A stretch of 64,000 nucleotides of DNA from an uncultured Bacteroidales bacterium (GTDB lineage Bacteria; Bacteroidota; Bacteroidia; Bacteroidales; Paludibacteraceae), in the NCBI GenBank assembly GCA_900319105.1, contig ONND01000010.1, positions 18,195-82,194 on the forward strand. The letters run 5' to 3'. The notes below the pieces were generated by a model. It worked only from the letters and a program-made list of their open reading frames with translations. It did not search any database and was not told the origin of the DNA. This document shows positions 45,792-54,266 of the stretch, piece by piece; position 1 is the stretch's first letter, and each line of letters begins with the position of its first letter. A program made the translations under genes and the position numbers.

Positions 45792-46651
45792 AGTTGTTTC
45801 TTTTTTATGGTGGCTACATGAGTCTTTGAGCGGAATGTCTTACCTCCTTCTCCGCGTTGTAAAGCCTCGTAAATTTTTTCTATTTCCGCAAATCCGCACT
45901 CGCGAAGTTGCTCGTATAGTTTTACAATCCCTGCTTCGCGGGTATCTTTACCTTCGATAATATCTACATAACCCTGCATGTACTCTGCCGTTTGAGCGAG
46001 GTGCTCAATCTCCGCCTTGGAGTAGCTTTTCAACTGCTCGCGGATCGCATTACGGGTGATCGTAGTGTCGCTGTTTGTGCTGTCTGTGACCCATCCGATG
46101 CCTCGGATATCACGCAGGTAATGTTCTATATAATCATGTGTCGTACAGAGTAACGGCCGTACGATCGGCATTCCTTCCGGCACGATCGGGTTTGCACTTT
46201 TCGGTCGCATTCCGGCGAGACCGCGAAGACCCGTCCCGCGCTTGAGATTAAGCAGGACGGTCTCGGCCTGATCGTTCTGATGGTGTGCAACGCACACCGC
46301 CTGGCAGTGGTGTTGACGGGCTATCTCATCGAACCATCTATATCGTAGTTCACGCGCCGCCACCTCTATACTGACGCGCTGTGCGTGCGCGTACGTTTCC
46401 GTATTAAATCGGATCGTCTCCAGAGTGACGTCACGCTCTCCGCATAACGAACGGACGAACGCTTCGTCACGCTCACTCTCTGCACCGCGTAACTGGAAGT
46501 TACAATGGGCTGCAATACACGTATAGCCGGCACGAAGCAGCACATCGAGTAGCGCTACACTATCCGCTCCGCCGCTTACGCCTACCAACACAGGCTGGTC
46601 TTTGTCCAATAATCCGTGCTTGCGTATATATATTTTAACCCGTCTTAACAA
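45773..46651 (-). CDS. tilS: tRNA(Ile)-lysidine synthase, short form
   Basis: The PP-loop ATPase motif SGGADS is at 26-31, followed by AAHCNFQLRGAESERDE and CVAHHQNDQAETVLLNLKRGTGLRGLAGM, all diagnostic of TilS. The enzyme modifies C34 of tRNA-Ile2 so that it reads AUA. At 292 residues it is much shorter than usual (about 430 or more): it ends just after GGKTFRSKTHVATIKKKQL and so lacks the TilS C-terminal domain. No ATG is available. TTG at 46651 is the only in-frame start after an upstream TGA, and it lies at the edge of composite repeat B. It overlaps aroE by 19 nt. Confidence 0.88.
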   Translation of the reverse strand: MLRRVKIYIRKHGLLDKDQPVLVGVSGGADSVALLDVLLRAGYTCIAAHCNFQLRGAESERDEAFVRSLCGERDVTLETIRFNTETYAHAQRVSIEVAARELRYRWFDEIARQHHCQAVCVAHHQNDQAETVLLNLKRGTGLRGLAGMRPKSANPIVPEGMPIVRPLLCTTHDYIEHYLRDIRGIGWVTDSTNSDTTITRNAIREQLKSYSKAEIEHLAQTAEYMQGYVDIIEGKDTREAGIVKLYEQLRECGFAEIEKIYEALQRGEGGKTFRSKTHVATIKKKQLCVTSV

Positions 46652-46782
46652 TTGTCAATTAAAAATTAATAATTAATAAAGCGTCCTGGTGACTTTGGTG
46701 CTGATTTGATAGAAAGTACGTATCTTAAAAGTCCGTACTTACTCCAAGAGCCCTTTGTACATTGTAAATTGTACATTGTACA
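46650..46782 (-). repeat. Composite dispersed repeat, copy B
   Basis: Read on the minus strand it is TGTACAA/TTTACAA units (46782-46755), a ~74-bp core (46754-46681) and ATTAATT-type units (46677-46650). The core matches copy A (23639-23713) at most positions, including an uninterrupted TTTTAAGATACGTACTTTCT followed by ATCAA. The element spans the whole ettA-tilS gap and supplies the tilS start region. Confidence 0.88.
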
Positions 46783-46784
46783 TT

Positions 46785-48461
46785 TTAATCCGTTAAGCCG
46801 CGATAGCGTGCTCTCTTCGGCTCGCAGGCTTCCTCGCCGAGACGCATTTTCTTATTCTCCTCGTATTCTGAGTAACTACCCTCGAACCAGAACACCTTGC
46901 CGTCTCCTTCGTAGGCAAGAATGTGCGTGCATATACGGTTCAGGAACCAACGGTCGTGCGAAATCACTACCGCACAGCCGGCGAAGTTCTCCAGACCTTC
47001 CTCCAGCGCACGAAGCGTATTGACATCGATATCATTCGTCGGCTCGTCGAGCAGCAGTACGTTTGCCTCGCTCTTGAGCGTCAGCGCCAGATGGAGTCTG
47101 TTGCGCTCACCGCCGGAGAGCACACCGCATTTCTTCTCTTGGTCTGCGCCGGTGAAGTTAAAGCGGCTCAGATAAGCGCGTGCGTTGATCTCGCGGCCTG
47201 CCACACGGATGAACTCCGTGCCGCCGCTGATGGTCTCGAATACCGTCTTATTCGGGTCAATGTCCGTATGTTGCTGATCTACATAGCCGATCTTGACGGT
47301 TTCGCCTACGCTGAACGTACCTTTATCGGCTTTCTCGCTGCCGATGATCATACGGAACAAGGTTGTCTTACCGGCGCCGTTCGGACCAATCACGCCGACT
47401 ATGCCGTTCGGCGGTAACATGAAGTTCAGATCCTCGAAGAGTAGCCGGTCTCCAAAGGACTTGGCTACGCCCTCGGCGTTGATAACTTTGTTGCCCAGAC
47501 GCGGACCGTTCGGAATGAAGATCTCGAGTTTCTCCTCGCGCTCTTTCTGCTCCTCGTTCAACATACGGTCGTACGACTCCAGACGTGCTTTCTGCTTCGC
47601 ATGACGTGCCTTGGGCGCCATGCGGATCCATTCCAACTCGCGCTCGAGGGTTTTACGGCGTTTGGATGCCTGTTTCTCCTCCTGCGCCATGCGGTTTGTT
47701 TTCTGTTCCAGCCAGGACGAGTAGTTACCTTTCCATGGAATACCTTCTCCGCGGTCCAACTCAAGAATCCAACCTGCCACATTATCGAGGAAATAGCGGT
47801 CGTGCGTGATACAGATCACGGTACCGGGGTATTGCTGCAGGTGTTGCTCGAGCCAGTCGATAGACTCGGCGTCCAGATGGTTCGTCGGCTCGTCCAGCAG
47901 CAGTACATCGGGTTGTTGCAACAACAAGCGGCATAACGCCACACGGCGGCGCTCACCTCCGGAGAGGGTAGTGACACTCGCGTCGTCGGGCGGGCAACGA
48001 AGCGCGTCCATCGCGCGATCCAGTTTCTGGTCTATGTTCCAGGCGTCCGCGGCATCAAGTTTGTCTTGCAACTCTGCCTGACGCGCCAGCAACTTATCGA
48101 AATCCGCGTCCGGTTCGCCAAACGCCATGTTGATCTCGTCGTACTCCTTGAGCATGTCCATCACTGGCTGTACACCTTCCTGTACCACCTCACGAACGGT
48201 CTTCGACGGGTCCAGTTTCGGGTCTTGCTCCAAGTAGCCAACGCTGTATCCGGGACTCCAGACAACCTCGCCCTGGTACTCTTTCTCTATACCGGCGATG
48301 ATCTTGAGCAAGGTCGATTTACCGGCACCGTTCAGGCCGATGATACCGATCTTGGCGCCGTAGAAAAAACTCAGGTAGATATTCTTCAATACCTGTTTCT
48401 GGGGACCGAAACTCTTGTTCAGCCCCACCATCGAAAAGATAATCTTTTTATCGTCTGCCAT
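46785..48461 (-). CDS. ettA: ABC-F protein EttA (energy-dependent translational throttle)
   Basis: The 558-residue protein has two ABC cassettes: Walker A GLNGAGKST (43-51) and GPNGAGKTT (near 355), with signature motifs LSGGERRRVALCRLL and LSGGERNRLHLALTL. The EttA arm region lies in cassette 1 and the linker is rich in charged residues (QKTNRMAQEEKQASKRRK). It has no membrane segment. ABC-F EttA binds the ribosomal E site and regulates translation according to ATP level. Its stop codon abuts composite repeat B. Confidence 0.95.
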   Translation of the reverse strand: MADDKKIIFSMVGLNKSFGPQKQVLKNIYLSFFYGAKIGIIGLNGAGKSTLLKIIAGIEKEYQGEVVWSPGYSVGYLEQDPKLDPSKTVREVVQEGVQPVMDMLKEYDEINMAFGEPDADFDKLLARQAELQDKLDAADAWNIDQKLDRAMDALRCPPDDASVTTLSGGERRRVALCRLLLQQPDVLLLDEPTNHLDAESIDWLEQHLQQYPGTVICITHDRYFLDNVAGWILELDRGEGIPWKGNYSSWLEQKTNRMAQEEKQASKRRKTLERELEWIRMAPKARHAKQKARLESYDRMLNEEQKEREEKLEIFIPNGPRLGNKVINAEGVAKSFGDRLLFEDLNFMLPPNGIVGVIGPNGAGKTTLFRMIIGSEKADKGTFSVGETVKIGYVDQQHTDIDPNKTVFETISGGTEFIRVAGREINARAYLSRFNFTGADQEKKCGVLSGGERNRLHLALTLKSEANVLLLDEPTNDIDVNTLRALEEGLENFAGCAVVISHDRWFLNRICTHILAYEGDGKVFWFEGSYSEYEENKKMRLGEEACEPKRARYRGLTD

Positions 48462-48464
48462 AAA

Positions 48465-48485
48465 CTTTCAACTTTCAACTTTCAA
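48465..48485. repeat. CTTTCAA heptamer array between folA and ettA
   Basis: Three perfect CTTTCAA units plus CTTCTTT. The folA stop codon and its last codons (KEVES) are inside the array. Confidence 0.9.
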
Positions 48486-48972
48486 CTTCTTTCACGTATT
48501 CTGCGAACGTGAAAGCATAGGGGTTATTCTCGTCTGCCTCGTGCTTTTCGGCGCTCAGCAGTTTCCATTCGGTCTCTTTGATCTCCGGAAAGAACGTGTC
48601 GGCATCCTCCCAAGAATGATGGATATGCGTGATATACAGTTTGTCCGCGCGCTCCATCATCTGGCGATACACCATCCCGCCGCCAATGACGAAGGCTTCT
48701 TCTTCGCCTGCCACTTTGGCGCATAGTTCATCAAGCGAGTATGCCACTTCTGCGCCTTCAAAAGTCTTGCCCGGAACGTCCGTCAAGACGATATTACGCC
48801 TATTAGGCAGCGGATGCTTGGGTAGCGAGAAGAACGTCCTCTCGCCCATCATCACGGTCTTGCCGCTGGTGATCTCTTTGAAATGTTTCAAATCCGCCGG
48901 CATGTGACACAACAGGTCACCTTTCTTGCCGATCGCGTAGTTCTCTGCGATCGCTACTATAATAGAAATCAT
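48475..48972 (-). CDS. folA: Dihydrofolate reductase
   Basis: The 165-residue enzyme reduces dihydrofolate with NADPH. It has [19 protein letters not shown] at the N-terminus, [24 protein letters not shown] (NADPH and folate site) and [13 protein letters not shown]. The usual LPW before the ADLKHF helix reads LLCHMP here. It overlaps thyA by 4 nt, the common thyA-folA pairing: ThyA makes dihydrofolate, which FolA recycles. The C-terminal KEVES is heptamer-derived. Confidence 0.95.
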   Translation of the reverse strand: MISIIVAIAENYAIGKKGDLLCHMPADLKHFKEITSGKTVMMGERTFFSLPKHPLPNRRNIVLTDVPGKTFEGAEVAYSLDELCAKVAGEEEAFVIGGGMVYRQMMERADKLYITHIHHSWEDADTFFPEIKETEWKLLSAEKHEADENNPYAFTFAEYVKEVES

Positions 48973-49763
48973 ACGCTTACAACGCCCGCGATGTGGGGAT
49001 GCGGGTCGTATCCCTCTAATTGAAAATCTTCGTACTGAAAACTAAACAAGTCCTTCACCTCGGGGTTAATAATCATCTTCGGCAGTGCCCGCGGTTCGCG
49101 GGTCAACTGCAGTTTGACTTGCTCCAGATGGTTGAGGTATATATGTGCATCGCCGAGTGTGTGTACAAAATCGCCGCATTGCAGCCCCGTCACCTGCGCC
49201 ATCATCTGGAGGAGTAGGGCATAGCTGGCGATATTAAACGGCACGCCGAGGAAGATATCCGCGCTGCGCTGGTAGAGCTGCAAACTCAGTTTGCCGTCCG
49301 CCACATAGAATTGGAACAGACAATGGCAGGGCGGTAACGCCATTTTCTCCACTTCCGCTACGTTCCAGGCGCTGACCATCAGTCGCCGGCTGTCGGGATT
49401 TTCCTTGATGGTCTTTACGATATTTGCAATCTGGTCGATATGACCGCCGTTATAATCCGGCCATGAACGCCACTGATGGCCATACACCGGACCCAACTCG
49501 CCGTTCTCGTCCGCCCATTCATTCCAGATACGTACGCCGTGATCCTGCAGATATTTCACATTCGTGTCGCCCTGTAAGAACCATAGCAACTCGTAGATGA
49601 TGGACTTGAGATGCAGTTTCTTGGTGGTAAGAAGCGGAAAACCATCCGACATCTTGAATCGCATCTGATGGCCGAAGACGGAGATAGTGCCCGTTCCTGT
49701 CCTGTCATGTTTGGTAGTGCCTTCTTCCAGCACCCGTTTGCATAAATCTAAATATTGCTTCAT
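48969..49763 (-). CDS. thyA: Thymidylate synthase
   Basis: The 264-residue protein, the same length as E. coli ThyA, converts dUMP to dTMP with methylene-tetrahydrofolate. It contains the catalytic cysteine motif [12 protein letters not shown] (Cys near 146), [19 protein letters not shown] and the C-terminal [13 protein letters not shown]. It shares one base with the PorE-like gene stop and overlaps folA, forming a tight nucleotide-synthesis pair. Confidence 0.97.
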   Translation of the reverse strand: MKQYLDLCKRVLEEGTTKHDRTGTGTISVFGHQMRFKMSDGFPLLTTKKLHLKSIIYELLWFLQGDTNVKYLQDHGVRIWNEWADENGELGPVYGHQWRSWPDYNGGHIDQIANIVKTIKENPDSRRLMVSAWNVAEVEKMALPPCHCLFQFYVADGKLSLQLYQRSADIFLGVPFNIASYALLLQMMAQVTGLQCGDFVHTLGDAHIYLNHLEQVKLQLTREPRALPKMIINPEVKDLFSFQYEDFQLEGYDPHPHIAGVVSV

Positions 49764-51820
49764 TAGTATAACTTGTATGTCGTTTTGAGTACCTTGAACT
49801 CCGTGCGGCGGTTAATCTGGTTGCAGACTTCCTGTTGGTCGGCTTTGAGCTTGAGGATGAACTCCTCGTTCAGCTCCTGCTCTACCGGAATGAACGGATA
49901 TTTTTTGTTCAGCGCTTTGTCGGCGATGACGGGTTTGCTCTTGCCGTACCCAACCGGCGTCAGACGTTCTTTCTCGATGCCGTGTTGGATCAGGTAGTCG
50001 CAGCAGCTCTGCGCACGTTTCTGGGACAACTCGTTATTGAAACTCTCGTTACCCTTCATATCGGTGTGGGCGCTCAACTCAATGGTGATGTTCGGGTTGT
50101 CGTTCAGCAGTTTGACGAGTTTCTCCAACTCGGTCTCCGACGCTTTGGTCAACTCCCATCGTCCGAACTCATAGAAGATATTATCCATCTTCACCGGCCG
50201 GCTGATCGGATTGAGTACAAAATTCATCGTATAGGTCTTGCTGTCCTTCAGACCCTTGGTGTCCCATTTCTCTTTGTCGTTCAGGTAGCCGCGTGAGGTA
50301 ACAAGCATGACGTACTTCACGTCTTTCTTGAGCTTGATCTTGTAGGTGCCGTCCCGGCGGGCACTCAGTTTGCTGTTGGTACCATCCGAACCGACTAACC
50401 GCAGTTTGGCGTCGGAGATCGGATTGCCGGCTTCGTCGCTGATTGTTCCTTCGGCGATGAACTCCATCTCCGGCAGCCAGAAACGGTAGATCTTGTCGAA
50501 CCCTTTCTTGTCCCCTTTATTGGACGAGAAGAAGCCGTCTTGTGTGTTGCCGGCGAAGGTGATACCGAAATCGTCTCCGATGCCGTTGAAGGTCGAGCCC
50601 ATGTTATAGAGCACCCATACAACACTGTCTTTCGACGTGGTGTCGCGTACCGCCTTGAAGATGTCGAGACCGCCATAACCCGGATGACCGTTACTCGAGA
50701 AATAGAGCGTACCGTCTGCATGCACGTACGGGTACATCTCGTCTGCGGTAGTGTTGATGCCGGCTCCGAGCGGTTGCGGGTTCACCCAATCGGTTCCCTC
50801 TTGCTCCGCCATCCATATATCCTTGCCTCCCATGCCTCCGGGGGCGTCGCTCACGAAATAGAGGGTGTCGCCGGTCGGACACAAAGCCGGATGACCTACC
50901 GTGATCGTACTATCCGAGAAAATCTTCACTTCCTGCGCTTCGCCCCATTCGCCACTCGCACGTTCACTCAAGCAGATCTTGGCGCCTAAGTCCTTGCCGT
51001 TGATCGGCTTGGAGTAGGTGAAATACATACTTCGTCCGTCGCGGGTAAAACTGCAAACACCCATCTCTGCGTTTCCTGCCTGCTTGCCGCCGGTCGAGTC
51101 GTTCTCCTGCTGGTTCTCGTCGCCGTCCCCGTACAGACCGTCCGCTAACTCGATCGACTCCCATTCGCCCGCTGCATTCTTACGCGTCTGATAGAGCTGG
51201 AAGAGCTGCTGACCGGTTACGCTGCTCGGACGTTTGAGTTTTTTCGTTCCGCCTTTCTGTTTCTCCTGGCGGTTCGAGGTGAACATGAGCGCATCGTTGT
51301 TGTCGCCGATGAACATCGGTGCAAAATTACTGGTACGCTTCTGATTGAACTCTTTCGCCTCCGACACTTTGTATCGGGATCCTTCCCGTTTCCACTCGTC
51401 TATCTTCGAGCAGGCGTACTTGCCGGCTTGGGCGACGTAGTTGTCCGGATGTGCCTGGAGGTATAACTCATAGTTCTTTGCCGCATCTTTGTACTTACCC
51501 TGGTATTGCAGGGTCTGTGCGGCACGCAGGTACACCGTTGAGTCTTTCAACTGGTACTTGCATCGCAGCGCATTCTGGTACGCGTTAGCGGCACGAGGGT
51601 TATTGATCAAACGGTAACACTCGCCTTGCTGGTAGGCTACGTAGCCTTTGAGAGCACGGTCTTTCTTGGTGCTCAAACGGCTGTAGCAGGATTTATAAAT
51701 CTCCCCTGCCGAGTAGTATTCACCGATGGCGAACTTCTTATCCGCACGTTTGATACGTTTCTGAATAGAACACCCGCAAAGGCACAGGATGGCTAATATG
51801 AATATGATTTGCTTTTTCAT
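49763..51820 (-). CDS. PorE-like outer-membrane lipoprotein (TPR, propeller, CRD, OmpA domains)
   Basis: The 685-residue lipoprotein (lipobox LCLCGC, Cys17) has the PorE domain order. N-terminal TPR-like helices span about 25-145. A PD40-type beta-propeller covers about 165-435 ([58 protein letters not shown]). A carboxypeptidase-regulatory-like fold near 440-540 and a C-terminal OmpA peptidoglycan-binding domain follow ([24 protein letters not shown]). PorE links the type IX secretion machinery to peptidoglycan. With the DUF4835 gene it suggests a type IX secretion system, though other OmpA-PD40 proteins share this layout. Confidence 0.78.
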   Translation of the reverse strand: MKKQIIFILAILCLCGCSIQKRIKRADKKFAIGEYYSAGEIYKSCYSRLSTKKDRALKGYVAYQQGECYRLINNPRAANAYQNALRCKYQLKDSTVYLRAAQTLQYQGKYKDAAKNYELYLQAHPDNYVAQAGKYACSKIDEWKREGSRYKVSEAKEFNQKRTSNFAPMFIGDNNDALMFTSNRQEKQKGGTKKLKRPSSVTGQQLFQLYQTRKNAAGEWESIELADGLYGDGDENQQENDSTGGKQAGNAEMGVCSFTRDGRSMYFTYSKPINGKDLGAKICLSERASGEWGEAQEVKIFSDSTITVGHPALCPTGDTLYFVSDAPGGMGGKDIWMAEQEGTDWVNPQPLGAGINTTADEMYPYVHADGTLYFSSNGHPGYGGLDIFKAVRDTTSKDSVVWVLYNMGSTFNGIGDDFGITFAGNTQDGFFSSNKGDKKGFDKIYRFWLPEMEFIAEGTISDEAGNPISDAKLRLVGSDGTNSKLSARRDGTYKIKLKKDVKYVMLVTSRGYLNDKEKWDTKGLKDSKTYTMNFVLNPISRPVKMDNIFYEFGRWELTKASETELEKLVKLLNDNPNITIELSAHTDMKGNESFNNELSQKRAQSCCDYLIQHGIEKERLTPVGYGKSKPVIADKALNKKYPFIPVEQELNEEFILKLKADQQEVCNQINRRTEFKVLKTTYKLY

Positions 51821-53094
51821 TATTCCAAACTATGTACGACCAGTCCCGACCTCAACTTCGGCTCGAACCAAGTCGTCTTGGGCGGCATGATGTTACCGCT
51901 GTCGGCGATGTCGATGATCTGCTGCATCGTAACAGGGTAGAGGGCTAAGGCCATCTTCATCTCGCCGCTATCGACACGTTTCTTCAGTTCGCCCAAGCCG
52001 CGAATGCCGCCTACGAAATCAATCCGTTTGTCGGTTCGCAGGTCCTTGATGCCTAATATCTTGTCGAGGATCAGGTTGCTGGAGATGGTCACGTCCAGAA
52101 CGCCAATCGGGTCTGCGTCATTATAACGGCCTTCTTTGGCGGTCAACGAGTACCATTTGCCGCCGAGGTACAGGCTAAAATTATGCAAGCCCTTGGGTTT
52201 TACGCTATTTTCACCATTAAGCGAAGCGTCACCATTATAACATTTAACAATAAAGTCCTCCTCCAGCGCTTTGAGGAACTCCTCCTCTGTCAGCCCGTTC
52301 AGGTCCTTTACCACGCGGTTATAGTCGATGATAGTGAGTTGGTTGTCCGGGAAGCACACCGCCATGAAGAACTCGTACTCAGGGATCTCCCCTCCTTTAC
52401 GGAGGGTCGGGGAGAGGTCTTTTCTCTCCTTCCCTACGCCCGCAGCAGCTGCGCTTCTGTGGTGCCCGTCCGCAATATACATGGCGGGAATCTCAGCAAA
52501 GATATCCGTGATGCGTTGGATGGTCTTCTTGTCGTTGATCACCCAGAACGTGTGCCTAAAACCCTCGGGCGCCGCTACGAAATCGTACTCCGGCTCACCT
52601 TTGCACACCTCCGCTACGATCGCATCGAGGTCATCGCGGTGAGGGTAGGCGAAGAACACCGGCTCCATGTTCGCGTTCAGCGTGCGCACATGTTTCATCC
52701 GGTCTTCCTCTTTGTCCTTGCGCGTCAACTCGTGCTTCTTGATGCGGCCCTCCAGGTAGTCATCCACCCATGCGCCTACCACCAGACCATATTGTGTCTT
52801 GCCGTTCATCGTCTGCGCATAGACGTAGTATTTCTCCTCCTGGTCTTGAACGAGCCAACCCTTGAGCTTGAATCGCTGGAACTGCTGCTTGGCCTCTGCA
52901 TAGACGCGGGGGTCATGCTCATCCGTGCCCGGCGCAAAATTGATCTCCGGCTTGATGATGTGATACAGACTCATCTCATTGCCCGCGGCTTCCTGGCGTG
53001 CTTCTTCGCTATTGAGCACGTCGTAAGGACGGCTACTCACTTGCTCCACCAACTCCTTCGGCGGACGTATTCCTTTAAACGGTTTTATTTTCAT
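51820..53094 (-). CDS. DUF1015 family protein
   Basis: The 424-residue protein has the DUF1015 hallmarks: FKGIRPPKELVEQVSSRPYDVLN at the start, then KHVRTLNANMEPVFFAYPH and PAMYIADGHHRSAAAAGVGKE (about 208-229). A C-terminal GIRGLGELKKRVDSGEMKMALALYPVTM is also present. The biochemical role is not firmly established. Two repeat units are translated in frame: a palindromic CTCCCC/GGGGAG unit as DLSPTLRKGGEIPE and an AAGCGAAGCGTCA unit as NGDASLNGENS. It is 25 nt downstream of the bactofilin gene. Confidence 0.85.
   Translation of the reverse strand: MKIKPFKGIRPPKELVEQVSSRPYDVLNSEEARQEAAGNEMSLYHIIKPEINFAPGTDEHDPRVYAEAKQQFQRFKLKGWLVQDQEEKYYVYAQTMNGKTQYGLVVGAWVDDYLEGRIKKHELTRKDKEEDRMKHVRTLNANMEPVFFAYPHRDDLDAIVAEVCKGEPEYDFVAAPEGFRHTFWVINDKKTIQRITDIFAEIPAMYIADGHHRSAAAAGVGKERKDLSPTLRKGGEIPEYEFFMAVCFPDNQLTIIDYNRVVKDLNGLTEEEFLKALEEDFIVKCYNGDASLNGENSVKPKGLHNFSLYLGGKWYSLTAKEGRYNDADPIGVLDVTISSNLILDKILGIKDLRTDKRIDFVGGIRGLGELKKRVDSGEMKMALALYPVTMQQIIDIADSGNIMPPKTTWFEPKLRSGLVVHSLE
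52212..52238. repeat. CACCATTAAGCGAAGCGTCA repeat, copy in the DUF1015 gene
   Basis: The 20-bp CACCATTAAGCGAAGCGTCA and the following CATTTA-type sequence recur at 63402-63428 upstream of the holin-like gene. Here it is read as GDASLNGE on the minus strand. Confidence 0.8.
52386..52419. repeat. Palindromic CTCCCC...GGGGAG unit inside the DUF1015 gene
   Basis: TCTCCCCTCC, TTTAC and GGAGGGTCGGGGAGA form an imperfect palindrome read in frame as LSPTLRKGGEIP. It is related to 15123-15154. Confidence 0.72.
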
Positions 53095-53119
53095 GAAGAA
53101 AAAAATGTTTTGTGTGTTT

Positions 53120-53488
53120 TTATTGTTTTTTTCCTTCTAAAGTAGGCGCTGCTCCCATCGAGCAGGTTCCGTTGAACATTGCACCCGGCTCTACGATCAG
53201 CGTCTTGGTCTTCACGTCGCCTTGGATCTTACCGCTGGCGCGCAGACTCAACTGCTGATGGCATATGATCTTGCCATCCATCAGACCCATGATCTCTGCG
53301 TTCTGGCAGGTCACATTACCTTTCACGCGACCGGCCTCGCCGATCACCACCTTACCGGTACAATTCAACTCACCCTCAATCAGACCGTCGATACGATAGT
53401 CGCTGTCTGCCGTGATGTTTCCTACAATCTTACTGCCTGCGGTTAATGAGTTGAACATCGAACCGCTTTGTTGTTTCTCATTTGCCAT
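53120..53488 (-). CDS. Bactofilin (polymer-forming cytoskeletal protein)
   Basis: The 122-residue protein is a single bactofilin domain: IVGNITADSDYRIDGLIEGELNCTGKVVIGEAGRVKGNV and GDVKTKTLIVEPGAMFNG give the repeating short strands of the beta-helix. Bactofilins polymerise without nucleotide and organise envelope growth or shape. An upstream in-frame ATG at 53572 would add 28 residues, but that stretch covers the promoter -7 box at 53550. The ATG at 53488 (MANEKQQSGSMF) is therefore the start. It leads the DUF1015-porE-thyA block. Confidence 0.9.
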   Translation of the reverse strand: MANEKQQSGSMFNSLTAGSKIVGNITADSDYRIDGLIEGELNCTGKVVIGEAGRVKGNVTCQNAEIMGLMDGKIICHQQLSLRASGKIQGDVKTKTLIVEPGAMFNGTCSMGAAPTLEGKKQ

Positions 53489-53549
53489 AATTCCTATATA
53501 TTTTTTATTATTATTCCGTCTCAATTCGTGTATGCACACAAATCGGGCA

Positions 53550-53580
53550 CAAAGGTACAACAAAAATTGCACATATGCAA
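53550..53580 (-). promoter_or_regulatory. Promoter for the bactofilin-led housekeeping block (in repeat copy 1)
   Basis: On the minus strand TTG (53580-53578), 20 nt, TACCTTTG (53557-53550). It is the only clear promoter found at the head of the block that runs down to 30.9 kb, although internal promoters may be missed. Confidence 0.85.
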
Positions 53581-53771
53581 GTTTTAGAGGAAGAATTTTT
53601 CTTTAGCAAATAAAATTTGCGTGTTTAGGAGGGATGTTATTCGTTTATGCTTGCATAAAAACGGAGAACAGCACTCATAAACGCACTCATGCTTGCATAT
53701 GTCCGGCAGGACGCGACTGTACTTTCGGGGGAATTGGCAAAGCCAAGGCGGCGTCCGAAGGTACTACTTTT
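53550..53771 (-). repeat. 222-bp long direct repeat, copy 1 (promoter plus upstream structured region)
   Basis: This matches 54937-55158 almost base for base over about 160 bp, then diverges only in an internal hairpin. It includes the promoter, an A/T-rich stretch, the palindrome TTTATGCTTGCATAAA, and GGACGC/GCGTCC arms (53709-53714 region with 53751-53756) enclosing a TTGGC-AAA-GCCAA hairpin. CATATGCAAG (53574 region) and CTTGCATATG (53692-53701) are inverted relative to each other. Confidence 0.92.
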
Positions 53772-53778
53772 TATCTGG

Positions 53779-54181
53779 TCGTTGGTCGATGGTGATTTTT
53801 AGGTAATCAAAAACGCGGCGGTACGGCTCTTGATGAGCCTTGGTCTAATCGTTTAAAGTCGTTCTTTCGTGCAAGCCCGACGCCCGCCTTCAACCGCTTA
53901 TCCTACGTCCGGCTGGATAGCCGTACTACCGCCTTACAAAAAATCAGAAGATTTAATCGTGCCCTTTGGGCTAAGAAAAATCTTCTTGTCAAAAAATCGC
54001 TTCGTTGCACTCCGCTTTCAAAAACTGCTTCGCAATGCGGGTGTAGCCGTTTCTACGCGCCGAATGGGTTTTTGAAAGTGACCGTAGGAAGGCCGCAAGT
54101 TTACAAAGCGGACGCAGCCTGCGCGTTTTTGATTTACCTTAACTCTTCCGCATATGATTGATGATTGGTCGATGGTCCATG
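53779..54181. repeat. Structured non-coding element with inverted ends, flanked by heptamers
   Basis: Ends GGTAATCAAAAACGCG (53802-53817) and CGCGTTTTTGATTTACC (54122-54138) are inverted repeats. Inside, 53817-53828 pairs with 53919-53933 (3-nt bulge) and AGAAGATTT (53946-53954) pairs with AAATCTTCT (53978-53986) around a GCCC-TTT-GGGC hairpin. CTTTCAAAAAC (54015-54025) pairs with GTTTTTGAAAG (54068-54078). TCGTTGG/TCGATGG heptamers flank the left side (53779-53792) and ATGATTG/GTCGATG heptamers the right (54154-54181). No convincing ORF is present. It could be a MITE-like element or a structured RNA. Confidence 0.75.
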
Positions 54182-54198
54182 CGAGGGCTGTTGTTGGC

Positions 54199-54230
54199 CG
54201 AAGATACAACAAAAAAAATGACATACACAA
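54199..54230 (-). promoter_or_regulatory. Weak promoter-like sequence reading into the structured element
   Basis: On the minus strand TTG (54230-54228), 21 nt, TATCTTCG (54206-54199), one mismatch from the -7 consensus. It overlaps the terminator of the gene at 54267 and would transcribe the element at 53779-54181. Confidence 0.35.
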
Positions 54231-54242
54231 GTGTGTATGCCA
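54211..54242 (-). terminator. Terminator of the secreted-protein gene at 54267
   Basis: On the minus strand GCATACACA (54240-54232) pairs with TGTGTATGT (54229-54221, one G-T pair), followed by A then eight T residues. Confidence 0.75.
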
Positions 54243-54266
54243 CTTTTTCGTTTTTTTTCTGTGTTT

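Noticed and set aside
52183-53145. 320-codon plus-strand frame opposite the DUF1015 gene
   Set aside because: Antisense shadow; composition Arg/Leu/Val-rich and no homology pattern.
53602-53760. Hairpin GGACGC/GCGTCC considered as a simple terminator for the bactofilin operon
   Set aside because: It lies upstream of the minus-strand promoter and has large internal structure; termination on the plus strand has no gene to serve.
53869-54075. 68-codon plus-strand frame inside the structured element
   Set aside because: Short, without ribosome-binding site, and fully overlapped by paired stems.
53779-54181. Structured element considered as tmRNA, RNase P RNA or 6S RNA
   Set aside because: No tag-peptide or tRNA-like ends, no RNase P core motifs and no 6S bubble pattern were found, so it is left as unknown.
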